A DNA stretch of 64,000 nucleotides from Syncephalis fuscata (Eukaryota; Zoopagomycota; Zoopagomycetes; Zoopagales; Piptocephalidaceae), in contig JAHLTZ010000030.1 of assembly GCA_025786725.1 (NCBI GenBank), forward strand, positions 248,001-312,000. The letters run 5' to 3'. How positions within the stretch are numbered: position 1 is the first letter of the stretch; every line of letters begins with the position of its first letter. Position numbers and translations under genes: made by a program. Positions 1 through 13,428 of this stretch are shown here, in pieces. Below the pieces are notes generated by a model. The model did not search any database, had not been told where the DNA came from, and saw only the letters and a program-made list of their open reading frames with translations.

Positions 1-827
1 GTTTCCATGACCCAAATGGTAAATCGACGAATATCATTGAATGGCTGCAAATCCTTGTTATGAAAACGTACATTAATATAACTATAATAATAGCAATAAT
101 AAAAATTAGTTAATTAAACAATAAATGCATATATTACTTACCAAACAGGTCGTTTGTTATGATCAGTATTGTGAATATACGATTGACCAATTGTTAATGG
201 ACGTGTATTCAATCCGGCTTCACCCTCTCTAATGATACCGGCCACGTCTTCACGTATACGCCATTGAAGGGTTGTCATAGCCACGCCCAATGCCTTAACA
301 ACGGACCATTTACGGGCCCGTAGAAATCGCAACAATAAACTATCTGGATGATCGTGCATAATTAGATTCCAAAACTCTTGTTGCAACTCTTCAAGTGACA
401 CGGGTCGCTTTGAACTGCACGTAACATCTTCGTCTTCGGCGTCGGCTGCTTTGGGACGAGCCATTGAGGTAACGGTACTCAATCCATTGGCCAGACCGCC
501 CCAAAAGCCGCCCTTCTTTTTGGGTGCGTTATCTTCAGCCGCAGCCGCCGCCGCCGCAGCTGCAGCTTCAGCTTCGGCATCCTCTGCCGGTGTGGCAGTA
601 GCGGTATCGCCATTTCGCTTCAACACAATATCCACAAAGGCCTCCTCAATACCCAGCGATTTAATACGCTGTTGATCGTCATAGAGAAAGGCCAATAAAC
701 CATCCCACATTTGACGTAGACATTCTTGTTGGGCCGTAGTAAGTGCGCCTAAATGACCATAGGGCCGTCCATCTTCAGTCTTGGTGCCCATGGCCGTAGC
801 CGCTTCTTGTTCAACACTGTTCGACAT
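1..827 (-). CDS. CRAL-TRIO (Sec14-like) protein, 3' end outside the window
   Basis: Sec14-family proteins bind and transfer phosphatidylinositol and other lipids at membranes. Two exons are visible, 142-827 and 1-81, separated by a 60-nt intron (82-141, GTAAGT donor). The spliced frame reads KRPVCYINVRFHNKD and then DIRRFTIWVMET, which matches the start of a CRAL-TRIO lipid-binding domain. Before it lies a CRAL-TRIO N-terminal helix region (LLRFLRARKW, typical of Sec14). The first 130 residues hold an alanine run and a lysine-rich KKKGGFWGG segment, so a long low-complexity N-terminus precedes the domain. I chose the ATG at 827 (MSNSVEQEA); an in-frame TTG lies 18 nt upstream. The C-terminal part of the lipid pocket is beyond position 1. 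Family call is firm; the ligand cannot be told. Confidence 0.85.
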
Positions 828-3800
828 GATATCGTAGATGGACAAATAGAGTCGTTGCTGCTATAATTGTTGTTGTTGTTGTTGTTATTGTTTTCAACAA
901 ATAGTAATCACAACTATAACCAAATAGATATTAGTATTGCAATAGTGTCTAAAAAACAATTTGTTGTTGTCGTTATATTAAAACAAGCAGACAAGTGATG
1001 CATTAAGCAAAAGTTTTACGCTTTTACTACATTTGATACCGCGAAACTAGCACAACAATTGCCTGTGCCAGATGAAACTTGCCCTTACAAGTGTCAGATG
1101 TATATTACTAATAATACCCACACGTTATGACGTAAATAATAGCACTAATAGCTTTCAATAGTCTTCAATGATACAATAGTATTATAGTAATACAATTATT
1201 AATGGCTCATATACCCCCATACTACTTCTATTCACCATTCCACTCTCTAGCTAGTCACCAGTCCTTCTTCTCTTTTATAAACAGCTGAATAAACTTACAT
1301 GAAAGAGTTAGGTAGTAAAGAGGTGCCAATAACAATGGGGAGAGATGAGAATAATAGTGGTTTATCTTGCAATTGTGGTCGGCTGTGCGTCACGAGTCTT
1401 TTAAATGATGCGGATAAAAATAGACCGAGCCCTTCAGCTGATTAAACAAGAACTGTCAATAGAAGGAAAAGTTACTATTTATTTCCACCAATCGCTACTT
1501 TTAATTCAGCTATTTTACAGACGAATTAGCATAATAACAATGCTATTAACATTATTAATACTGTTAATGTTGCTAATAATAAAGAATTTATTGTTTATTG
1601 TTTATTGTTTATGGATAATAGAATACAAGTGTACACAATCCCTTTATATCATATAGTGTAACCATGCTGTATCTATAAACCACTGCAATTATAGTTTTAC
1701 TTAACCAAGCTGCTATTGCAGTATCGCTTGAATCATCATGTGGGATTATATGAGGATTGGTTACGGTAAAAAAAAACGCAAAAATCATACCCCATTTAAA
1801 GTTTAACAAAATAGTCTGTTGGGAAAACTGGCTTAGTGTAAAATTGCATCTATATGGTCATTAGATTATTTCAAATATAGCCAATAGTCATTCAATGGCA
1901 TGACCAAAGCTAGTAAGAGGAGGGATAGTGACATAATTCATAGTACTTGGGTGCAAAATAGCCAGTAGCCTAAAAACACTAACTATTTAATGCTGTTGAA
2001 CAATGTAATGATATATGCATACTGGGTAATAAGTTATGATTATGAGTATTTTGGTGATTGTGTTGGTGTTTGTTTTTGGTGACCAAATGACTAACACTTA
2101 ATAACATTTTTACTATTGAACATGATGATGGACGGTGAGTGACATCAATCATCAAATACTCATCATTGTAGATTCATTATTTAGTATGCATATATTCTTA
2201 TTCAATTACATCTTCAACAGTGTATGTTTATATATTTCAACACGTTATTTGGTTCTCTAATTGTGTTATATGCACTATAACTTTGACGTCATTATATATA
2301 TATATTCTATTGTATATTCATCCTGTGCAATATAATTCCATCATATAACGGTAATGCGCTACTCAAAACCAATGTTTTTTTACCACTAGCTGTATTATTA
2401 ATAAACTTTGACCCAGCTCATTTATTTTGCTCATTGAGTTGGAATATAGAACAAACAATACAGGTATGCTGTTACGATTCTGATATTATGTTATATTATT
2501 ATGATGTTATGACTAATAAACTATATTTGGCGTTAAATGCCATTTTTCTAATAATTTATTATTTGCTAATAACATGCTCTACAATAATGAGTTATTTTGG
2601 TAGTGAAATAACCTTAATACATTTATTCAATTACTTAATGGACCTATTATTTACTAATAACATGTTCTGTGAGTAGTTTTGATCTCTAGTAGAATTACTA
2701 TTACTAATTCGCTTATATTCACTAAATATCTGACAATCTACGTTCACACTTTTCTTTCTTTTTCTCCACACTTGACAGCATTCCCCATTGCATATACTTA
2801 TACGCTACATATATGCTACTTAATTGGTGTCAGTAACTGCTGGCTACTAGTCAAGTGCAAACACTCTTTACATTACTCTCTTGCATTGCTTTTCTTTACT
2901 CTTACCTTTTTGCAAATTGCCTTATCCAATTTGAACATTGGTATTGACAGCTTCTTTAACGCGGTAGGTGCCTTTCTGGTTTGTTTCTACGCTATGTTGA
3001 TTATATGCTATATTTCGCTATAGATTGCCACTAGAGGTCAGCTATTGCCTGCTTTACTATTCCAACAGTGGCAGCGTAATCTACTACTGTCGAGACGGTG
3101 CAGGCTGCTGTCAGTAGAGCTGCGGCGGCATTCTATAGCAAAAACAGCGTATACAGTGATTCTGGCGGCATATAACTAGCATAGTCGCCATGTATAGCTG
3201 CCTTATGCATACACCATAATATTAGTAAATCGAACTGCTAGTATAGTTGCTAAGTAAGTCTTCAGCGCCAGTACAACAGCGCGAGTTGCTACTGTCGCTA
3301 TTACTGTATGTGCACAGCTGTCAATACGATGACTGTGGTGACTATAAGCGCTGTTACTTCTCTACCAAGTATCTTTTCTGTTTTATTCTACTACCTGAAC
3401 ATTCTCGCTCAACACTACTTCTTTCTAAACATCGGCGTTTTCAAATGCAACAACTAATGCAATACCTAACACGCTAACTGTGTAGACTGTAGTATATTTG
3501 AGCAATTGTTGCTATTTGATCATTATCACCAACGGCTACAGGCTCTGTAATCTATGAACAGACATTGGTGTATATGCTGTCGTTTGATTAACAGCGTCTT
3601 CCATAGCATCCTGCTTAGTATGTAGTCAGTGGTACTTGTACGGTGCTTTATTTACATTCTAATTATTGCATTAGTTGTCCTGAGCCGGTACTGTAACTGG
3701 TGTCAATGTTTATGACAGGTTGCCGTTTGACAGTCTCTGACTATGTCTTATCAGTCTACATTTAAAGCATTTGCCGTTTCTTTGAAGTTACAGGTAAGCA

Positions 3801-5905
3801 TTGTTATGTTTTATTAAATATGTATTATTGTGCGGACAAAGACGGTGTAGCACAAATAGCCATGTACGCTTTTATAATCGGCTGTTTACTATGGTAAGAC
3901 AACTGGCGCTGCTACATAATAAATATTTGCTTATTTCTACCTCAAACCACTTACCGTTTGCTCAACTGTTATTTTTGTGTAAGTATTTGCATATGTCGTG
4001 TTAGTGTTGCTGTTTGCATTCATGTTACTATACTTTATTTCCAAATAATACCGACTTTAGGAAAGATTCCAAGTTATCTTTTTTACCATGCTAGAATATA
4101 AATAGTATAAATTCAGGTGAATAGTCAAATAAAGTATAAAATATTAATAATAAGGATGCTATATATGCACTGAAGTGATCCAAATTAAAATTTACAAAAT
4201 ATAACTAGTAACAAATAAACAAGTTTTATTAATAATGCATGATGAGTAGAGTAGCTATTATACCACTAACTGTTTACTAGTATAGGCAATAATAGCTATT
4301 TGTGTCATTGACTGTTTAGTGGGAAATCTGAAAATACACTATTTTTAAAATTATTAGTAAAATACACGTTTTTAAATTTTAAATAAATTTAAATTATTAA
4401 AATACTAGCTATATTGGCATTATAATAAACATATCAACATCTTTAATTCTATATTCCTTTATTTGCTTTAGTTGCAAGTGTTGTTCAGTTATTAAAAGCT
4501 CAACTATGGTAATCAATAATTAAAAAACACTCATTTATTGTTTATTTTATATTAGCATCATGTTTATACTATATCAATACGAGTAATTAATTAGTAATCA
4601 CTAATGCTTAAATAATAGAAGTAAGCGTAAAGAATTGGTAGCCATTAAGTTGCTGGTCGTCACAGTGTGCCACAAGTAACTGTAATAGTCTAACTGTATC
4701 TTCAATCACATACAATGTTTAATGGACTGCTTAAAAAAGCTATATTTACCAGTACCAAAAAACTGAGGATTACTATTGGCGAGTTTAGGCTTGTTGGCAA
4801 TTGTAATTTTAAAAGAAAATATTGATTCAACAAAAATTTGTCTTATTTGCCCTTTTAAAAACAATTCCGACAATAAACGTCGGTTTGTTTTAACTGCCAG
4901 AAAACAGAAAGCAGACTTAGTAAAGATTGTTCAATGAAATTTTAACCATTTAATGGCTGCCCATATGATTGTGATAATAATACTATTAAAGAGATTAATA
5001 AATATATTATAAATGGTGTTGTTACATTTTCAAATGTAAAAGCAAAAGATATACAAATAAAAGCGTTAGTTACATATTTACATATTCAATATACATTAAC
5101 AATTGTAATAGCTTAATAGATGTTATTGTTTTTTATTAAAAAGTTTGATTTGCCTTTGATTTAATAAAAGAAATAAAAGTAGTATCTTATTCAAGTGTTT
5201 TAATATCAATTTAATAAAAACATTATTAGTATCAAATGACTTTAACTTATAAAAATAGCTTAAATTAGCAGATTTATAACAAAAGTCGTGGTTGTATAAA
5301 TTCTGATATAAACGAAAATGATTTAGTTAATAGTCTAGAATTTAAAACAGTGTATTTTTCTAAATAAAATAAAAAACGGTCATTTTTGTAGATTCCCCAT
5401 TATTTAAAGTTACATACTACAAATGCATGCAAGTGATACAAGTACAAAACACTTATTGAAATAGTTCAACTCCATTATTTAGTATGAACATTATAAACAT
5501 TGGTTATATGCTTATTATACTTTTTATTGTTTAGTTATAAAAATAATGTTATTTATAAAGTTAATAATAGCAAAGGTAAATACACCTGAACAGTTGAAAA
5601 TTGCCGTCGCCAACTGTTGCTACTGAAGCTGATTCTTTGTTTTTGTCTACAAAGTGTTGTAAAACTCTTGTGAATGATTGCAGCTATTCCGTATGGCGTA
5701 GGCCATATATTTGGGCAAATTTGGGCAAATTGTAATTTGTTTGTAACCCGTGGACGTGATCTGCACGTAATAAACGAGCTGCAAAGCGCGTTATATTTTA
5801 TTGATAATATCGAGGGTTAGCAAATATGACGCTAAATGGTTATGCAACCATAGCGAACTTGGATCATCAGTATAATCACATGGTATTTTAATAATACTGA
5901 CCCTG
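828..5905. other. AT-rich intergenic region, no convincing gene
   Basis: This stretch holds only short hydrophobic open frames with AT-biased codons and no recognisable domain or splice pattern. CAA/TTG-rich low complexity lies just upstream of the CRAL-TRIO gene (about 860-900). A dispersed repeat lies at about 2010-2490. Around 3030-3300 the base composition is less AT-rich, with many CTG/GCA words and no frame that I can read as a protein. A short direct repeat of TTTGGGCAAA lies near 5710-5730. Confidence 0.5.
2010..2490. repeat. Dispersed repeat copy (TIR-element family)
   Basis: The segment from about 2085 (ATGACTAACACTTAATAACA) through GTGAGTGACATCAATCATCA and CTCATCATTGTAGATTCATT to TTAGTATGCATATAT repeats nearly word for word at 6970-7080 and 52570-52670. 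At 2010-2045 a GATATATGCATACTGGGTAA string is the same end in the opposite orientation. Interior similarity continues in AT-rich DNA (TTATATGCACTATA). No open frame is carried, so this is probably a non-autonomous element or fragment. Confidence 0.6.
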
Positions 5906-6275
5906 CTATAATAATTCAAGTAAATCGCCATTTGCTATATATTTACTGATGATACAAAGGCTGACCGCTTTGATCTCTATCAGAAGACTATTGCCAACCA
6001 AGTGCCAGCTTTGTGCAGCTTTAGCTGCAAGGTAAAATTCTCGACGATTATCATTGCCATGTAATCTATTGTCGCCGGTTCCAAGCCATATTAGACGTGA
6101 CACATTTCCATACGTTTGTCCTTCAATCAATTCAAGAGCTCTTCGTTTAGGTCCACACTTTTACTCCTCAATGCATGCTCATGTATAGTCTCAAGATGAC
6201 ATTTGAGTGAGCCTTTTATAGTTAGCACTCTTGGGCATTGATCACAGGCAAAAGGTGGAAATGATGATAGCGAAT
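5906..6275 (-). pseudogene. C2H2 zinc-finger fragment
   Basis: On the minus strand at about 6181-6246 one frame reads CDQCPRVLTIKGSLKCHLET followed by IH. This is a textbook C2H2 spacing (C-x2-C-x12-H-x4-H) with the usual leucine before the first histidine. An AATAG acceptor-like site precedes it near 6270. That frame stops about 20 codons after the finger, while a second open frame (5906-6130, 74 codons) overlaps it and runs on. It could be the last exon of a zinc-finger gene with a frame break, or a relic. No other exon was found around it. Confidence 0.35.
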
Positions 6276-6599
6276 TGTAGCTCTATTTAGATGTAAGAAA
6301 ACAGCGTTAATTATGTATTAGCAGCATTTTATTAAATATATGCATTATTATCCATTTTTAATAAATAACTTTTATTTAGATGGATTTAAAGTATATCAAT
6401 TGTAATTTTATATAAGCAAAAGTAATAAATTTCTGCTAGGATTCAAATAGCGTGTGTGTGTGTGTGTGCAAGGTGTATAAATTCATATTTGTTATATGAA
6501 TGCATTTTATTTATATAGGCTAGTAGGCTATCACCTTCCCTTTCCTAAATATATTAATGTATCATATCTTTACATAGATTGGCTTAAAAATTTTATGTG

Positions 6600-7640
6600 A
6601 CAGTAATTTCTAGATGATGAGTTTTTTAGAATACTTTTTAGCAATGTAGTTATTGTTTTACTGATGACATTGCTTTATGGTTGTATTTATTTCTATTGTT
6701 TATTGCCTGTCATTCATACTACGCCCATTATTTCACAAATGATACTATTCTATAATTACATGTACTTTTATGCAACTGATCTTTATTTTTTCTTTTATTC
6801 TACCACTTGAACAACTTCCTCATTTGTATTTCAATTTGTTCATAGTCTTTTTATGTACAATGCCATTCGATTTATGGCTTGTATATATCATCTCATTTAT
6901 TAATTAAATAAAGTAATCCTTTTACATTAAATAACTTATTGATGATTTATTGTTTTATTTGGTGGTTAAATGACTAACATTTAATAGCATTCAATCTATT
7001 AAACATGATGGTGGGTGATAAGTGACATCAGTGATCAAATACTCATCATTGTAGATTCATTATCCAGTATGTATATATTTAGTACGTACATATCTCTATT
7101 CACCTATATTATTTCCATTCTGTCTCACGTTATTATATATTATTGTACGATATACTAGACACATTTTATCCTTATATACACCAACACACTTTACTCATTC
7201 TACTTATTGCGTTATATGCACTATAGGTTTAACTTTATTTTATATAATTTTTCACGTATATTTATGATTTTATGTATCATTTTATACTCGCATAGCTTTT
7301 CTCTATTCAATGCTATTTTTGTTTTTGTTCTGACTTTATTATTAAAAAAGTTCGACTAATGTCGGTCATCTGCTTAATAACTTCAACATCGCTAATGTCG
7401 TTCAATATTGTATATTCATTACAATGTTTATCATGTCAGTTAGTTATTATTTTAATGTTAATCAAGCAAAGTGCGAGGTATATATAGTAATAACACATAC
7501 TGTGATGATATATGCATACTGGATAATGAATCTATGATGATGATGATTTGACGATTGATGTCACTTACCACCCATCATCATCATCATGTTTAAAATTCAA
7601 AATATTATTAAATATAGTCATTTAACCATCAAATCATACA
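6600..7640. repeat. TIR repeat element with an adjoining dispersed repeat
   Basis: The left end (about 6940-7080) reads GGTTAAATGACTAACATTTA, then ACATGATGGTGGGTGATAAG, then TCATTATCCAGTATG. The right end (about 7500-7640) is the reverse complement of the same string, with CATCATCATCATCATGTTT, so the element carries imperfect terminal inverted repeats of about 130 bp. The flank at 6650-6930 (CTTGAACAACTTCCTCATTT, TTGTTCATAGTCTTTTTATG) recurs at 26310-26490. No transposase frame is present; this looks like a non-autonomous, MITE-like element. Confidence 0.6.
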
Positions 7641-7729
7641 ACACTTTAATAATTTATTCATTTAATTCAACTCACTAATCGACTTTATATTTAATGAATT
7701 TAATATTAATTAATCATACTAATGCTTTA

Positions 7730-7732
7730 TTC

Positions 7733-7764
<32 letters not shown>

Positions 7765-7766
7765 TA
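7730..7766. repeat. (AAT)n microsatellite
   Basis: About ten uninterrupted ATA/TAA units lie just beyond the 3' end of the Mga2-like gene, next to a CACACACACA run. Confidence 0.8.
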
Positions 7767-7816
7767 ATAAACACCACACACACACATACAAATCTATTCT
7801 CCTACGACTTGCTGTC

Positions 7817-10800
7817 TTACAATATGCCATACACGCTCTTGTAGTACTTCATCAGTACAATGAAGCGGAATAGTGCTAGGGCAATCATGGCTAGCATCAT
7901 CGGTATCCAAAAGAGGAATATAACACGATCTCGTCGTCGTCGTCGTCGTCGTTCAAGTGTAGCAGTGCGTGGTGGTGTATTAATCACTGCCGATGCTTGT
8001 TGTTCCTCGCAAGTAATCGTGCGACTCATCGTTTCACCTACAAAATCAATAGGGGCTATCACTGTGGTTACTCTATTAGCAGTATGACTAGCCATAGTCG
8101 TGGTGGGTGAGCCGCACCCCTCCTCTTGAGCTAGTAGTTCGGTGGATTGATAAATAGCCTTTTCACGAGGTAATGGTATACTCGTTATTTCTTCTTTTAT
8201 AATAGTCATGGCCCTGCTATGATCAGATTGACCCGATATCATACGCCATACTTGAACTACTGGTGCAAAGGTCAATCCTATTCCATTTGATGACGGTGCA
8301 GTTGGCGATGACAAAGCCTTTTCTGCCGTTTTGGTAGACATGCCCGACCATTTCCATCCTTGTATCCAGTTGGGCCATGTCTTTTCCGTATTAGATGTAT
8401 TTACTTCTGCCGATTCTTTAACATCCAGTTGAATATCAATAACACTTGTGGATGAATATGGTGGTGGTGCTGTCGATGGCGTCATTAATAACAATGGCAT
8501 AGATGATTCCGGCTGTAATGGTGCAGCAATATCGACACCATTATAAAGATCGGCTATTGACGTCTCTTCTTCCTCTTCTTCTTCAATCGTTTCCATCGCT
8601 TTATTGGCTAATAAAGTAACAATGTTATCATGTGATCGTTGACGTGCCATATCAATTGGTAGTTGATCTGCATAATTGGTCACATCAATCAATGCACCAG
8701 CGGTTAATAACTGTTCTACAATAGACCGGTGACCTGTCCAAGCAGCATAGTGTAATGCCGTGAATCCATAGCTATCCTGTGCATCCAATGCAATACCATG
8801 AACAATTAAGAACCGACTTAATCGATCAAGACCAAGTAGTGTCGCTAGATGAAGCATAGTATGTTGTGTATTATTAGGCACTGAAATATCTGCTGCATTA
8901 TCACCATCAATCACTTGAAGTACATGTAAACTTTGTAGTACCATGGCTTCAAAGTCTAATGAGCGAGATGCTTCAGTGGTAGCAGTTGTTGTAGATAGCA
9001 ACGCTAATGCATCCGTAGCCAATACAACACTCGAGTGACTGTGTTGTCGATCCTGTGTACCTTCACCATGACTATTACTGCCACTACCATGACTATTATG
9101 CGATTCATCACCAACAATACGCATTGCTATTCGGTGAGCTTCTTCAAGTTGTCCCGTCATACGCAGTCCAACCACTTGTAGTGCTAGTTCCATCAATGCT
9201 CTATCCGTACCACCGGTATAGGTGAACAGTGCTACACCTTCCATGCCTGGCGATTCCTTCAATGTTACCGGTACAGGTCCAGGAACCGGCGATGGTGGCA
9301 ATAAACACACTAATGTACTGGATGACCAGAAATGAGTTGGTAAGGCAGCCATGCTGCCAAACATTAATGTAACACCAGGATAGAAATGCGCGCCCAATAC
9401 AGTAATCTCTAATCCACCGTGCATTGGACCTTCACTCGGTACCACACGATCAATACGTGGTGGCAATTCACTAGTCTGAGTGGTAGGTAGTATAGGTAAT
9501 GCCGATAACATAGCTGGTGATGGTGTAGTGGCAGTAACAGCACTAATAGCATCTGTACTAGTGGCTATGGATATCGGTGTCGTTGCCGTCAAACCATTCG
9601 CTGACTGGTAAATAGATGTAGATTGATTATGTAATTGTAACTGTAATAATGCATGGGCTTGCATCATTTCAGGACTTGATACAACACTTGATCCATGCAT
9701 TGAATAGTCATTAGCAGCTATATTGGCAGTAGTAGTTGCTATAGTAGTTCTAATGTTATTTTCATCAATCTCTTGTGGTGTTGTAGGTGTCATTGATGCA
9801 GATGTCCATGCATCAGAGAACAAATTCGTTGAATGAATAGGGAATGTATTGTTAGACATGTCAAATGTTGAAGTAGCTGTAGTAGGTGTTGTAATATCCA
9901 TCGAGTCATAGAAAGATGACGATAATGGTTGTTGTTGTTGTTGTTGCCATGTCATTGGAGTAGATACCATTTCTGATAATGGTGATGTCAACATTTCACT
10001 TAATGATTGAGCTGGTGAATGTGGTGTTGATACTTCAATCGGTAATGGTGATGCCCTAATACTAGTAGTTGTAGTAGTATTTGTAGTAGTGACTGATGGT
10101 TGTGTTAATGATAATGGTAACTGTCTAGGTGTATTACTACTACTGTTATTACTGTTATTACTAGAATCATTAAAACTTATTTCTTCACTTGTTTCCTTTA
10201 ATATCTTGCCAGTACTTAATGATTCCCTTCGAGCTGTTCTTTCCTCTTTAACGGCACTGTATTCACTTTGTGATTGACGGCGTTTTGCTTCTATTCCCTT
10301 CTTGCTTGCCTTATGATCATCGGTAATCATAATAGGTGGAGATGTGCCCATGGCAATAACACGGCCTATATTATCCTTGACAGTAAATAATATACTATTG
10401 ACGATCATTAGTTTATTATATAAACTATATACGTAGATAACCACTTACCAAAAGCCTTTCTTTTCCATATGATGTCTACAATAACAAGTGATTCGAGTGG
10501 GAAGTATTGTGCCACCACTAGTAAAATCCAGATCTTGATTACAATTGAATAACACAATTTTAGTCTTTTCCCGTTCCAATACCTAATAATAAGCGTCATT
10601 AGCTATTAGGCAATATAAGCCTATAATAAATAAACGCACTTCTTTATCTTCCAGATTTAGAAAATCTGTTTTGCCTGTCTTTTCTATTTCTTCTCGAATA
10701 TGTCGATTTTCCTTTTTCCTTAATGTACGTTTACGCTATAATATTATTAATAATATTATGAATATTTATGAATATTTATAAATAATGACTTACTTCTCGT

Positions 10801-12096
10801 TGTACACAGCCAACACAGGTAAATACTCGTCGTGTGGTATCGCTTGAACATACAACAGCCACTTCGAGATTTAATACATCTTCTTCAGGTGTAGGCTCTT
10901 TACCATCACGTCCTATAATAGTAATCGTGAATAAGTAAATACTTTCTATATCGTTGCTATTATTATCTATATAATTACTTACCAATCTTTGAACTACGGC
11001 GCTTTAAACAGTCTCGAGCGACCATATGTTCAGGTAGTCGAAGATGCGTCCATCGTGTTACCTTTTCACCTTCCTGTGTCACTAATTGTAAACACAGCTT
11101 GACTTGCGTCTCTACTCGAGACTTGGCACCTGTTTGTGGTATTCCCAATACACGGATTTGCATTCTACCATTCAATTAATAACCATTAAAACAACACTTA
11201 CAGATCTCTTACCCTTTTTCTAATAATGCTTCAATAGATATTGGTTCTGGTGATAATGACTGTGCCTCAGACAATGAAGATATTAGTGCAGGATCAAGTA
11301 TATCATCGGTATTCATCGTATTATTGGATAGCATGCCATTCTGGTCCATAGATTCACTAAATAAAGTTACTATACTATACTTGTATATTTACTCATTATT
11401 ACTTACAGTGGCCTATTATTACGATAACCGGTAAATGTAGACATTTACGAGCTAAAGCAGGAATGGCCTGAGGATAAGGTGATATATTCAATAACTAATT
11501 ATAGTTATTATTAATCAATATGTATCTATTGATAGTCATCATATCTATTAATAACTTACATTGAAACCACCCAGAAATGGAGGATAACATGCAGCGGTAG
11601 ACATTGCCTCAAGAGTATTTGTATTTGTTGTTTGAGATATTGATCCCAATGGGTGTACCGTATTAAATGTATTGGGCGTAGTTATAAAAGATTCAAATTC
11701 ATGGTGTTGTGAATGATTTAACAATGCATCTAAACTGACCAATGTATTTGTTATAGCATTTTCTTCTTTTACAACAATTTCCTCATCTTCAGCACTTGTA
11801 TCCGTCCATTCACTGCCGGGTGAGTCGGCCTTTTTAAAGTGTGCAACTCTATTCATGATTGGCTGTGACTCCAGTCCAGTTAGATAAGATGTATGAATAG
11901 CATTGAATAGTATATTGTCTATCCCGTTACTATTATTGCCACTGCTATTCTGAATATCGGTTGACTGTTGAACAGTGTTCAAATGGTTACTACTATTCTG
12001 ATTTGTCGTCTCTAGTGATTCATAGCCAAATAAAGGTTCAGGTTCGGCCAAGTGCCGGGTAGGCGATTCACTAAAGTCCATGGTATCGACTTCCAT
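7817..12096 (-). CDS. MGA2: Spt23/Mga2-type ER-tethered transcription regulator
   Basis: In yeasts Spt23/Mga2 are held in the ER or nuclear envelope membrane, ubiquitinated by Rsp5, clipped by the proteasome, and then activate fatty-acid desaturase genes. Eight exons fit: 11560-12096, 11407-11494, 11213-11369, 10983-11164, 10794-10912, 10640-10735, 10449-10582 and 7817-10394 (about 1,296 aa). Domains in order: an acidic N-terminus; the Spt23/Mga2 DNA-binding region (MQIRVLGIPQTGAKSRVETQ ... CYCRHH ... SPPIMITDDHK); a Gln/Ser/Thr-rich stretch; an IPT/TIG fold (about 9460-9210); ankyrin repeats (about 8880-8600); a PPPY motif (8457-8468); an Arg run; and one C-terminal transmembrane helix (about 7930-7850). 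The exon 2/3 junction needs a 37-nt intron. The alternative is an ATG at 11444 with a 50-nt intron, giving a shorter N-terminus. It is divergent from KGD4. Confidence 0.9.
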
Positions 12097-13428
12097 GGCT
12101 GTAGATGGTGGTGGTGGTTCAAAGTATGGGTGTTACAATATACGTATATATAGTATGTACACAATATAGTATATACACCATCCAAGTAGATCGACACAAT
12201 AGAAATAGTAGCAATATAGAAGTAGATTAGCAATTGGCCGTGTAAAAGATGTAAAAGAATACGATACAGAAAAACAAAACGTGAGAGTAATTTGTAAATA
12301 ACTACCGCTAATCGGAGTATTAGCAATAATAATAATAATAATAATAGCACGCCATTACAGTTGCTATTTTGCCATGCTCTATGGCTATGCTTGTTCTCCT
12401 TTCTCTCTGTCTAATAACCGGTATTTGCACTCTGGTTACAGCCAATCAATAGCCATTATGGTTGTTATTGACAAGTTGTATCCACTGTTCTAACACATAC
12501 CACGCCACTGCTGGCTAATATAAACATCGATATATCGATGACAGCTGCAGTCACACTTTTCAAAAATAAATACTTACCGTACAGTGTTGCATTCAACAAA
12601 CAAATAAGCTAACGAATGAATCACTTGTTCAGTTCACTATAAAGAGTAAATAGTCACAATTCAATTGATAAAGTAAAAGGGTTAAAAGAAAGTAGGCGCA
12701 AAGACATAAAAATAGACACCGATATCAATAGAGAGAAAGTGAAAGTGAGCAAATTGAACAGCGAACAGTGCTTTAAAGGCTAAAAAGATAGGCCTTGACA
12801 GTAGTTGTGTGGCCGTATATAATTTGTACGCGTAACAACGTACAAACAAACAAACAAACAAACAAACGGCAATAGTCGCTATTATCACTCTACTCGATAG
12901 TTGGCTAGTTAATTATTTGAATATAGCCATAAACAACTAGTACTAAATGTATATATAATATGTATATATAAATATACGTAGTCGTATTATAGGGAGAGAG
13001 AGAGAGAGCTGTAGAGACAAGAGATAGAAAATAACGTGCTAATTCAAGTTAATAAAAATTCGTTGGGGCAAATTTATTAATGTAGATCATTAAAGATACG
13101 ATCTCAATGGTGATTAGAAATAACAACATGATGCCATTCAAGTCTTATCAATCATTTAGATCTCGTGTAAATGAACACACTTTGTATCGGGTACAGTAAC
13201 AATCCTATGCCGAAATATAGATAAATATGAATAAACATAATAAACATAATAATAGAATACGTGTTTAATAAATAGTTTGTTAATTAATGTTAGTAGTAAT
13301 TATCAGATAACCGGATCAATCCAATCTATTCTTCCGTTCTTCTTTCTTCCAATTAGTACACTTTTACACTACTTGCTGGTTAACATACCAATCAATCTAT
13401 ACAATAACAATAACAATTATTTGTCACC
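12097..13428. other. Divergent promoter region between MGA2 and KGD4
   Basis: No gene was found. The region holds an ATT/TAA microsatellite (about 12324-12344), a CAAA repeat (about 12842-12866), a GA run (about 12991-13008) and the palindromic word ATCGATATATCGAT (12527-12540). It must contain the promoters of both flanking genes, but no specific site can be assigned. Confidence 0.4.

Noticed and set aside
451-675. Plus-strand open frame with an alanine run
   Set aside because: It is the antisense of the alanine-coding stretch in the CRAL-TRIO gene.
7730-7766. Possible CRISPR-like or satellite array
   Set aside because: It is a simple trinucleotide microsatellite with no spacers.
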